DNA of 64,000 nt, taken from Asterochloris sp. CNOR1. Taxonomy: Eukaryota > Chlorophyta > Trebouxiophyceae > Trebouxiales > Trebouxiaceae. Shown here one piece after another: positions 55,301 to 64,000 of the stretch. The stretch is from assembly GCA_963969365.1 (NCBI GenBank), contig OZ017757.1, positions 310,001-374,000 on the forward strand, given 5' to 3'. The translations under genes were made by a program, and so were the position numbers. Numbering within the stretch: the stretch's first letter is position 1; every line of letters starts with the position of its first letter. Below the pieces are notes generated by a model. That model saw only the letters and a program-made list of their open reading frames with translations, was not told where the DNA came from and searched no databases.

Positions 55301-58300
55301 TGACCCAGCCGCTTAACAAGCACTCTGTCCTGATTGCATAACCCCGAGGTCACAGACTCACCGAGCTATTTGCGGCAAAGGAGGGGGCTAGGTTGTCGAG
55401 CAATGCCTCCACCACTGCCCGGCTCTCGCTCAAGTTCACCAAAAGGTCATCTGGCAACGGCACAAATGGCTCGTCTGTCTCTGCCACAACCTGCACGACA
55501 GGTGCAGATGTAAGGCTGCAGCATCAATGTGCCAGGGAGTATGGCCACAGGGCAGGAGATGTGTGCTGCAAGTTGGCCTCTCCACCAGTTGTAGTATGTG
55601 TCCCAACACTGCAGCCGCTCAACACAGTGCCTGCCATGAGCATGTCAGTGCGCTTGCAAGGCCAGCTATACTGCAACGGCTGCTTGCAGCGGCGGCCACC
55701 GCAGCACAAACCCCACGCAACACAAGCTGCAGCCATTCTCCCAGACTCAGCTTCGCCCGTCGCCTCACAGGGGTAACCCTTGCGTGCCCTCACACGGCAG
55801 CTGCTTGACCCACCATCAGCTGTACAGGGGATGAAGGGGGCAGCCCACCGAGTCATCCCCTGCATGCTCCAGGGCAGCTGCAGCAATCCTGACCCACCAT
55901 CAACTGTGGCTGGGACAGGCTGGACTTCAGGTTGTAGAAGTGCAGGTGGGTGTCGTAGGTGAGGAAGCCTATCTGAGTGCGCTCGCCGCCAGGCAGAGTG
56001 TCCAGGGACGCCTTGATGCTGTCAGCAACCGTCTGCAGGACGCCCGAGTGCACCGCAGGGTAGGAAACGTCTATGAGGAAGACGTAGGTGGGGGGCATCG
56101 GCGGCCGCACCTGCAGCAGGAGTGCAGGTGCACATCACATTGCAAAACAGGCGCAGAAGGAGATACTGGGCACGGTGCAGCAAGCAGTCAAGGAGCATGA
56201 CCAGCTGAACAGTCTGCATGTGTCAAAGGAGGAACATGTAGCGGATGCATGTATACAGCTCCTAGCACCTCGGTAGGCCCACTAGCCGCTGCAGTGGCAG
56301 CAGATGTCAAAACTGCAGGTCAGGAACAGAATGGATCACAATGAGACCGCAGCAACCGCAGCAAGGGGCTTGGTAGCTTGTCCCTACAACAGGCAGGCAG
56401 CAGCAGGCTAGATGAGGCGACACGGGGTGGCGCAGGCAGCTTCCAGGAGCAGATGCCTGCAAACCAGGCCTCCACAAGCTGCAGGGGGTCCATGAAGCAG
56501 CAGTGCTTGGCAGGCAGCAGGGGCCCCACGCAGCAAGGCAGCAGATGATGACTCACCGTGTAATCTAGCGGCGCCCCGTAATCTGTCCTGCCCCTGCTGC
56601 TTTCTGCACGCCTCATGCATGCGCTCTTTCAGCTTGCACAGCCTGTAGAAGTGGACAGCCACGACTCACCATGTACTCTGCAGGCGCCACATACTCCACG
56701 CTGCCACTACTGAGCTCAGGTCGTTCATGTGCGTCCAGCCGCCGCCCTGTGCTGTGGTCCAGAGAGGTGAAGTACTCCACTGGCACGTCATTTGTTGTGC
56801 CACACAAATTGCACTGGTACCTCCTGCAGCAGTGTGTCAGCAGCCTGGCAGTCGATTGCGGGGATTGAAAACTTGCTGCAAGGATTTTGGACAGCTGATT
56901 TTCATGCAGGTCATGAGTGAGGGCCCCGCAGCCCAAAGACTTTACCTACTGCTGCCTGCAGAGCAACATGGCTAGTCCTGGCACAGCACCTTGAGCTAGG
57001 ATGCCAAGCAAGTTGCTCATAACACAACATGTGTCATTTCACACAGACTGCGCTGGTTCCAATGGCATCATTGTGGCAGCAACATGGCGGTCAGCGAATA
57101 CAGCACAGAGGTCAAAATGTATGGCTCAAGTGAAATTTGGGATTGCACTAAGGGTTTCTGCATCCAGATGCTGAGGAGAACTGCAAACTGTTCGCCCCTA
57201 CACCCTGAACACTGCCTGAGGGCATGGGAACACTTGAGGTTAGGAGGCATTGAGGCAGGCCCTCCGCTTTCAGGCACAGCAAGAAGTCCTTCCTGGTGCC
57301 ACACCTGCCAGAGTCAATCCACTGCACAAAGGGGTTGATGTAGGTCCTGCACATCCGGCACCTCACAATGCCGGCAGACCCCAGATTGACGACAGGCACA
57401 TCTTGGGGATCTGCCAAAGGGTGGATGACAGCTCCCAGGGGAAGCTGATACCGTGCTCTGACTGACTGCAGCACACAGAGCAGTGAACAGATCAGGTCTG
57501 CGGCAGACAAAGCAGTTGGACATGCTGTACTGCCAGAGGCTGAACGCCAGGGCTCAGACTGTGTTCCGACAGATTGCAGCGGGCAAGGCCAGGCGCTATC
57601 ATTGGGTATATGCCAGCACTGATTATGTGCTTTGATGCATTGCAGAAGGCAGAGCAGACACATCAGGGACTGGTAGAGCATGGCCGCCGTTGGAGTCTGC
57701 ATGCAATCGCATTCACAGTCACATCTGCAAAAACTTCTTCTTGTGCCACCCCTGCATTGCAGGTGACATGGAGAGCAGATATGCTGGGATGCAGGGCGCT
57801 GCAGCCATTGCAGGTATGACACCATTTGCTCATCCAGTGTGCTGGAATGCTGGGATGCAAGGCGCTGCAAGTATGGCACCATCTGCTCATGCAGCTCACC
57901 TGCTGTGCTGGCACGGCATTGCAGGCGAGACGCATGAATCGCGGGTCAGGGTTCTCAGGAAAATTGCTGCTCCTGGCAGCCAGCGCCTGCTCCCTTGCAT
58001 CCCCCACCGGCCGCGGGAATAAGCCTGGGTCCACCCCTGCAGCGGGCAGGCCGGGAGCGATGTAAGCCACCCATGGCCGGGGCTGCCAAAGGCAAAGCGA
58101 CCAATGTGTTGCAGCAAGCCGCCTGCCAACACCGACGCAATCATAGAGTGTGTCAACGAGCTGCCAGCCACAAGCCAAGGCGACCCAAAGCTTTGCAGCA
58201 GGCCAGCTGCTGGAAGGCCAGAGCAAGCCACCCTGGGTTAGGCAGCGTCGGCAGCGAGACTAAGAGGTGAACAAGCGCCTGCAGCAAGCAGGAGGCCCTT

Positions 58301-61300
58301 GGCCAAGGGTGTTGCCTCCTGGTGCAAATGCTGCACACAGAGATCCCCATTGCTGTCACCATAATTTCTTGTGTGTCTGAGGATCAGGGAGGGAGCCTGG
58401 AGCAAAGCCAAGCCCTGTGGTGGGTGGGGCATGTCCAGTGGCTTGGCCGGCAAGCAGCAAAGGAAATGCTTTCATTTCTGCGAAAGTTGCCTATCTCTGT
58501 CTCACTGCAGCACCGGTGGCAGCGGCAACCAGCATCTTGGGGCTGCACCAGCGCCACGAGCCCCAGCATGAACCCTTCTCAACTACTCCAGGTGCTGCTT
58601 CATGCTGGCAGATTGCCGGCTAGCACCACTGGTGCATGTCGGCACCACTGAGTGCTCCTCAGTCGGCCCACCTGCGTCCTGGGGCTGCCCGGGCGCCGAC
58701 GGCCCCAGAGTGAGCTCCTCAAACTGCTCCAGGAGCTGCTTTGTGGCTGCATTGTAGCCTGCCATCCCGCCGGCGTAGCCTGGCCCGGGAACAGGGGCCA
58801 TGCCAGGGCCTGCTGCAGGGTAGCCTGGGCCTGCAGGACAACTGCAGACATCACTGGCCGTGCAGCAAAGGAGGCAGCGGCCACTCAGTCTGCCTTCAAA
58901 CAGGTACGCAGCATAGCAGCGTTGCTACAAACAGCCCAAAACACCGCAGAACCTTGAAGCTGCTGAGACACTGCTGCTGTGGGCAGCCGAAGAGGCACAT
59001 GTTGCATATGCATCTGGCACTAGCTTCTGGCCGCATTGGGGACCATCACTTCTCATGCAGCACAGCTGGCAGCGCCCACCCACAGCAGTTGGTCAGCAGC
59101 ACAGCACAGACGTCATGCCAGTGGCTCCTCAGCCCCTCAATTTCATGTGATATGCTCTTTGCTATGTACAGCATCCCGCCATGGTGTCAGGAGGCCCACA
59201 AGATGTGCTCACGTGTGAAGCCGCCTGGACCTGGAGGCATCGCGCCGCCGCTGGCAGACGGGGGAGCAAAGTTCGCACCCCCAAATCCTCCTGGCTGCCC
59301 CTGCTGGTGCCCTGGGCCAAAGCTGCCGGGTGGTGGCTGCATGGGCATCCCTGGCCTGAAGGGCTGCTGGGACGGCCCTGGAGGCGCTGCGAAGCCGCCA
59401 GGTGGAGGAATCCCTCCAGGGCGTACCTGCCAGCACGGGACCACAGTCAGCAGTAGGAGAGTTGGGGCCTGAACCAGGCAGAGTAGCAGAACGGATTCAG
59501 AGTGCCTGCAGGCGTGAGAGGACCTCAGCCTGATTGCCAGCGACAAGAGTCAGCATTGTGCACCCTGCACCCCACGCCAGCGGTTTGCGCCACTGGGCCG
59601 CTCAGGCAGGAGTTGGCTCAAGGGCCTCATGCACAGCAGGGTCACACTGCAGGCCTGCTGCAGGACTGCACAGCAGCAATGCACTCTGCCAGAGTGACCA
59701 TGACAGCCAGCTGGAGCTGGCATTTCCGGGCTGTGCATGTATGCAATACGAGCGCCTGCAGCTGCATGGCATCGCACAGCTTGGTCATATTGTTAGCCTC
59801 AGCTGGGGGGCTGTCGCCAGTCAAATTAACTAGATGACATAACATGCACTTTTGCCCAACGCTCCATTGAGCCTGTTTCTATTCTCAAAGTCTCCTGCTG
59901 AAGTCTCCACTTTTGCACACAAACCCCTGCCGGCAGTCGCACCTGAACTGGCCTGCCTGGTGCAAAGCCCCCACCTGGGCCTGGCGGCCCAAAACGGGGT
60001 CCTGGAGGCCCTGGAGTGGTGCTGTTTGGCGGCCCCCGCGGCTGCATGCCTGGCCCCATGCCTGTGGCTCCAGGGCCATTGGCCAGCCCATTTGACAAGG
60101 GCGGCCGGAAGCCTGCAGCACAGCACTGTAAGAGCTCAAGCTTTCCAGCTGAAGAGACGCTGAGCAGCAGCATCCAAGCACCTGCAGCACAGTCTTTTCA
60201 GGGCTGTGCGATGACCCTACAGGTAGCAGGCGCCCGAAGCCTCAGGAGCACTCGGCCTGGTCCGACTGGGTTTCAGACCCCTTCAAGCCCCTCACCTGGC
60301 TGCTGGCCCGGGGGCCTGAAGCCTCCTGCTGACTGGGGCCCAGAGGAGGTTCTGATGGCTGCTGGGGGTTGAAAGCTGCCAGGGCCTGGGGTCGCCAGCC
60401 CTGTGCTGCCACTCCTCTGCGCTCCCACCGGCGGGGCCCCTGCAGGCAGAACACTCATGATGATCTGGGCATCCTCTTAACGAGGCATGACAACACCCTT
60501 CACAAGCCTCGGCAGCCTGCCGTGCCCGCCCTGTGCGGTGTGCTCCAGTGCGCCGCCCTGCAGCGCAGAGGGCTCATCCCCACCTACATTGACTGTAGTG
60601 TCGAGGCTGAACAGTCAGCCATGACAGCACAAGGGCTGGTAGTATGCCCCGTCCGTAGAGTTCCCCTGCAGGCAGGGCATGTGTCTAGGGTTGGCACTCC
60701 TCAGACATGACCAGGGACTGTCTCACTTCCTGCAAGTATTCAGTCAGAACATGTCTGTGCCATCCTTGGCAGTTCCTCTGCTTGCACACAGGGGTCTCAT
60801 GCAGGCTCAACGACTGTCTCAAACAGCAGCAGGCGTGCACTGCCCTGCGGCTGACTGCTGGCAGTGAACACGACCCGTTGGGCTCTCCGGCCACAACAGT
60901 GAGTGCAGGGCGGCAGACTGTCTGCACCAACCCTGCAGAGAGGTCTGGCAGGCCCGGTGTGACAGCAGAGCTGCCAGCTGATGCAGAGCACACAGGCATG
61001 CTCTAAGAGCACTCAATAAGAAGTCTATGTCAACCGCAGCAGCACTGAGCGCTATGCCTGACCACCAGGGGTACAGCACTTGCTGTTCCCTAGCTGCCAG
61101 CACTTGACATGTGGATGCCAAGCTGTCCCCCCCTTGTCAATGTGGAGCTTTGCAGAGGTGCTGAAGCCCCTGGCTGAGCTACTTGAGCTGGCACTCCACA
61201 CAGAAGCATCATACCGCAGCTGTTGATTGCGCAACGGAGGTCAGAGCCCTGTTGCAAAAGACCAGCCAAGCTTGGCTCGACAACTCACCCGGCCCTGGTC

Positions 61301-61782
61301 TCATGCCGCCTGGCATTGCACCCAAGCCATATCCTTGGGGTGCAGGCCCGCCTGGGAAGCCTGCAGGGGGAGAGGGACTGATGAGGCAGTGCAGATGTTG
61401 CCTGCCCTGCACTCAGGCAGGGCCAGCACGAAGCAGCCATGCAGTGGCGCTTGTATTGAAGAGCACTGCGTGTGGAGTGCATCACCTGGCCTGGGAGGGG
61501 CGAAGCCCCCTGGTCGGGGCGCCTGCTGGCCCCCGCCAAAGCCGCGAGCGGCAGCAGGCTGCTGCAGTGGCTGCCCTGCACCGGGCTGCGATGGACCTGC
61601 AGGAACAGCAGCAGCTGAAAGGCAGGAGGCCTCAGTGAACCACGCAGGGTGCCAAGGCCAGTGCCAAATCTATCAGAGGGCCCTTGGCGCGGCCAGATGC
61701 TGGCGTGCAGAACTGGCGCTGTGACATGTGCACCTGGCGCCAACCCCTCTGGCCTGCGATTACTGGGTTGCTGGCTGGCCAT
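49334..61782 (-). CDS. SEC24: SEC24, COPII coat cargo-binding subunit
   Basis: Twenty-three exons in phase: 61782-61734, 61596-61486, 61360-61289, 60439-60296, 60112-59943, 59426-59213, 58830-58672, 58036-57900, 57465-57305, 56823-56670, 56110-55898, 55490-55362, 54921-54771, 54347-54197, 53771-53623, 53238-53135, 52720-52599, 52268-52121, 51726-51606, 51308-51128, 50721-50592, 49996-49843, 49449-49334; 1,079 residues. Residues 1-306 are Pro/Gly/Gln-rich. The zinc finger is C388, C391, C410, C413. The trunk (vWA-like) starts at [12 protein letters not shown], and beta-sandwich and helical parts follow ([21 protein letters not shown]). The gelsolin-like end has [14 protein letters not shown] and finishes with VLIEDRSSQ and FLAFLHK. 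It binds cargo and Sec23 on ER exit vesicles. The introns after exons 17 and 20 are GC-AG. The exon 13 acceptor could also be at 54912. Confidence 0.94.
49700..49890. repeat. Duplicated donor of SEC24 exon 22
   Basis: GATGACGAAGCATGTCTGCC (from 49851, inside the exon beside its donor) is matched by GATGACAAAGCAGGTCTGCC near 49704 in the downstream intron, about 146 bp away. Both are preceded by a CCTCAC-like donor complement. Confidence 0.75.
49903..50098. repeat. Duplicated 5' part of SEC24 exon 22
   Basis: GCGTTGATACGCTGAGAGAG (49903 onwards) and GGCAGGCTCCACAGACAGCG in the exon recur near 50018 as GCGTTGCCTAATTGAGAGAG and GGCGGGCTCCACTGATAACA. The copy lies in the preceding intron, 115 bp away. 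Confidence 0.75.
50488..50645. repeat. Duplicated donor end of SEC24 exon 21
   Basis: GTCTGGCCTGATGGAGCGCC (exon 21, near 50604) is matched near 50498 by TTTAGGCCGGATAGAGCGAC, and flanks also align (CCTATCCAGAGACAC against CCAATCCAGGGGCAC). The copy is in the intron. Confidence 0.75.
50700..51035. repeat. About four copies of the SEC24 exon 21 acceptor region
   Basis: GGCATCTGTACCCTACAGGC followed by GGCAGCA (exon 21 acceptor, near 50710) is echoed near 50809 (AGCATCTGCATTTAGCAGGC then GGCAGCA), near 50920 (ACTCTGCCCTCTGCAGGCAG) and near 50997 (AGCATCTGTGCCATGCAGCG). The copies lie in the upstream intron; each keeps or nearly keeps an AG acceptor on the minus strand. Confidence 0.7.
55246..55390. 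repeat. Duplicated donor of SEC24 exon 12
   Basis: GACTCACCGAGCTATTTGCG followed by GCAAAGGAG (exon 12 donor) is matched 99 bp away in the intron by CACTTACCGAGCTGTTGGCG followed by GCAAAGAAA. Both copies retain a perfect GT donor on the minus strand. Confidence 0.85.
55800..55915. repeat. Duplicated donor of SEC24 exon 11
   Basis: CTGACCCACCATCAACTGTG (exon 11 donor, from 55890) recurs as TTGACCCACCATCAGCTGTA about 84 bp away in the downstream intron. Both encode QLM followed by a GTGGGTC donor. Confidence 0.7.
56549..56713. repeat. Duplicated donor end of SEC24 exon 10
   Basis: GACTCACCATGTACTCTGCA followed by GGCGCCACATACTCC (exon 10 end) is matched 113 bp away by GACTCACCGTGTAATCTAGC followed by GGCGCCCCGTAATCT. 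The copy preserves the GTGAGTC donor but has in-frame stops. Confidence 0.85.
57781..57895. repeat. Tandem repeat beside SEC24 exon 8 donor
   Basis: TGCTGGGATGCAGGGCGCTG (57781) and TGCTGGGATGCAAGGCGCTG (57848) start two units of about 65 bp, each followed by TATGACACCATTTGCTCAT or TATGGCACCATCTGCTCAT. They lie in the intron just beyond the exon 8 donor (57900). Confidence 0.8.
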
Positions 61783-62292
61783 GCAGCAGCAACCTCACTG
61801 ACTCCAGGCCCAGTGGGGGCCCTCCTTGGGCCAGATCTGCAGTAAGGTCTCCTGTTGGTCCCTGATGCTGCCCCGGTTTGTGTGGATCGCCTCAGATCGT
61901 TATTGTCTGGCACAAGCAGTGCCTACGATGGCGGAGCAGTGTTACTGGGGGCAACTTGCTTTCTTCGGCTGTGGCCACCTGTGTTCTGCCGCAGCCGGAA
62001 TGCTGCAACTCCAGCAGCACCACGCAGCAGTGCAATCAACATCACAGCAGCCCACAGGGCTGCCTCTGCTGCCTCAGGCAGCAGCAAGGCTTCAGGGAAG
62101 GTTCCAGGCTGCTAAAAGCACGGCGCTGGCGGCATGTGGCGTGACAGGTCAGCTGACCTTCTCCTCAACATGCTGTCCTGTGCAATATCAGTAACATCTG
62201 CGTGCTTGCTGACAATTTTGCTCTTGGGCATGTAGGCCAGTGTGCTGCCTCGAAAGGTGGCCATGGCATCAGCTGCGTGGGCCCCCATGTAG
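61783..62292. other. Head-to-head interval between SEC24 and a DUF4379 gene
   Basis: About 0.5 kb between the SEC24 start codon (minus) and the DUF4379 main exon (plus). It should hold the SEC24 promoter and the first exon of the DUF4379 gene. I see no clear core promoter element. The upstream block shared by the other DUF4379 copies is not recognisable here. Confidence 0.4.
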
Positions 62293-63239
62293 GCAAGCCA
62301 TACAAGCTGAAGCAGCGCAACGTCCCTGACATCAGCCGCCTCGCCCCCCATCTGCAGCAGGAGTGGGACCAGGCAGCCAACGCCCACCTGGGAAGCATCA
62401 TTGTCACTCCTCAGAGTGGGCGGAAGGTCTGGTGGAGCAGCGGCAGGTGCAAGACAGGCCAGCCACACAGGTGGCTGGCAAGCATTTTCAATCGTACGAA
62501 TGGCACTGGCTGTCCCTTTGAAACAGGACGAGCGGTGTGCCCCTGCAACAGCCTGGCTCACAATCACCCAGACGTGGCAATGGAGTGGAACACAGAGGCC
62601 AATGCCACAAGAACGCCAGAGACTGTGACAGCAAGCAGCAACAGCAAAGCGTCCTGGATATGTGGCCAATGTGGGCACAAGTGGAGTGCGGCAATCTTGG
62701 GGAGGACAAGTAGAGGGGCTGGATGCCCAGAGTGTGCACATGAAGCCAGACGCCAGAAGACAAGGCACCCAAGCATCAGCGACGGGGCGTCACACCTCTT
62801 GGCTGAGTGGGACTATGAGGCCAATGAGCAGCGGGACTGGCACCCAGACAGAACCAGTCTCACTTCTCATAAGAAGGTGCACTGGGTCCTGCGGAACGAG
62901 TGCAAGCTGGGACTAGTACACCGATGGCAGGCGGCTCCAAGGGCTCGTGTTGCCTTGAATGCCAACTCACCCTTCCCCTCTGGCAAAGCGGTGTGCGCCT
63001 GCAACTCGCTAGCTGTGCAGTGCCCAGAGGCAGCAGTGTTCTGGGACCAGCAGGCAAACAAAAAGCTCAGTACGCATGATGTAGCGGTGCAATCAAATAA
63101 AATTACATGCTGGAAGGGGCCAGACGGCAGCCAGTGGCAGCAGAGGGTGTGTGAGGTTGTCACGACTGTCAGAAGACATGAGAGGAGGCAAGAGCTTAAT
63201 CTCTCATTTCAGTTGGTTTATGATACATCAAATCTGTAG
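62293..63239 (+). CDS. DUF4379 zinc-ribbon repeat protein, intact copy 6 (main exon)
   Basis: Open frame of about 314 residues from a CCATGTAG acceptor at 62292 to the stop at 63237-63239; no in-frame ATG at the start, so a 5' exon is expected. Motifs run HLQQEWDQAANAHLG, KVWWSSGRC, GCP...CPC, NHPDVAMEW, CGQCGHKW, GCPEC, LLAEWDYEAN, KKVHW, HRWQA, CACNSLAVQCPEAAVFWD, then a Cys-poor end and a unique tail (QELNLSFQLVYDTSNL). It is the most diverged intact copy, for example ICGQCGHKW against RCGLCGHRW, and it has KPYKLKQRNVPD after the acceptor. The unbroken frame despite this divergence suggests selection for function. Confidence 0.8.
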
Positions 63240-64000
63240 GAACTGGCAAATCAACCCCTGTGCCGACCAGTCCTTTGACTGTTGCCTGCGCTGCCAAGTT
63301 CCTCAAATGAAGCGTCGTGCTATGTTGCTACCTCGGCTTGAGCTTGTCTTGTAGCAGCTTCCCAATGTGCCTAAATCTGCCAGTCAGGCGCCTGCCACCT
63401 GCTGAAATGGCCAACAGACAAGGTGAATCCTTTGTGCCATCACAAACAGGCGAATGCAAGAGCCCACGCAGGCAGCGCTGTTATGTACCCCAAAGGCTGA
63501 ATCACGAGTATATACTGAGCCATAGCTCTGGCTTGCTATGCCCCTCTGGTCTGGCCAAGTGTGCCTGCAGCTCCATTGCTGTGCACTGCCTAGAGTCAAA
63601 CATGTTGTGGATATGTTCTGCAGATGGCTACTCCAAGGATTCCTCACTCTGCATGTTGTAACAGTGACATGTCAGTTTGGGTACTGCGCTGGGCAGCAGG
63701 CCTGCAGGAGGTGGAGCCTCTCAGCCTGATACATTGTCTCTAAAACATGAGAGGTGCATTGCACAGCATTTTCTGTGTTCACGATTTGTGAGCTGTCTCC
63801 CAGATGACACCTAGCATTCTACTGCTCAAAATTCATTTCGTAGTCTTTGCCTATCAGCCTTGGGACATCAGCGTTGTGTGGCAGCAAAATTTGGCAACAC
63901 AAAATTGTTGTAGTTCTGAGGTTTGTCACACAGGGTTCCTGCTGATGACTTCGCATGTACATTATGAAGATAGTGCACAGGGAGCCTGCCCTCATTTGCC
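63240..64000. other. Right end; DUF4379 tail fossil, otherwise empty
   Basis: At 63530-63661 a frame reads CPSGLAKCACSSIAVHCLES, matching the FPSGKAVCACNSLAVQCPEA tail segment of intact copies, with the downstream positions also alignable (ADGYSKDSS). The upstream two thirds of the domain is missing, so it is a fossil. From 63662 to the right edge I see nothing. Confidence 0.5.

Noticed and set aside
58741-59472. Plus-strand Pro/Gly-rich frame of 243 residues
   Set aside because: It is antisense to the SEC24 N-terminal Pro/Gly-rich exons, which join in phase to unmistakable SEC24 domains.
62202-62292. N-terminal extension of the DUF4379 frame starting with GTG
   Set aside because: There is no ATG, and the equivalent position in all copies is a splice acceptor. 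The extension is read-through into intron.

Overview
The window is nuclear DNA of a eukaryote with many introns, most likely a green alga (Chlorophyta; a trebouxiophyte-like genome is my guess). Genes are split into many short exons whose ends fit GT...AG rules, with a strong habit of ending introns in TGCAG. The recognisable products are conserved eukaryotic proteins: the COPII coat subunit SEC24, the nucleolar WD40 protein NOL10/Enp2, a DEAD-box RNA helicase of the Dbp3/RH5 type, and the plant-lineage F-box protein SKIP5. The ORFs are mostly single exons, so I built spliced models by hand. Every junction in the SEC24, NOL10, helicase, SKIP5 and oxidoreductase models keeps phase.

Layout, left to right. 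(1) 50-12998, minus: a giant coiled-coil gene, at least 19 exons and about 1,735 residues, running off the left edge; identity unknown. (2) 13.3-17.2 kb, plus: a tandem cluster of DUF4379 (probable zinc-ribbon) copies, one intact and three or four decayed. (3) 17454-20413, minus: SKIP5 homologue, 5 exons. (4) 20.6-22.7 kb: a G-rich minisatellite, then a small minus-strand protein made of three 52-residue repeats. (5) 24.4-25.3 kb, plus: a second intact DUF4379 exon with decayed pieces around it. (6) 26449-30257, minus: FAD-dependent oxidoreductase, 7 exons. (7) 31197-38514, minus: DEAD-box helicase, 11 exons, 699 residues. (8) 38977-39902, minus: a frameshifted DUF4379 pseudogene. (9) 41002-49080, plus: NOL10, 13 exons, 704 residues. 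(10) 49334-61782, minus: SEC24, 23 exons, 1,079 residues, tail to tail with NOL10. (11) 62293-63239, plus: a third intact DUF4379 exon, with a fossil fragment downstream.

There is no operon logic. NOL10 and the helicase both act in ribosome biogenesis, SEC24 in ER export and SKIP5 in SCF ubiquitin ligases.

Two signals stand out. First, introns of most genes contain decayed tandem copies, usually about 80-160 bp apart, of the neighbouring exon-intron junction, including its splice site. The helicase exon 4 acceptor is present four times in a row. This suggests that introns here grow, and decoy splice sites arise, by short tandem duplication. Second, a DUF4379 zinc-ribbon family has multiplied locally, with intact, frameshifted and fossil copies sharing an upstream block and a common splice acceptor.
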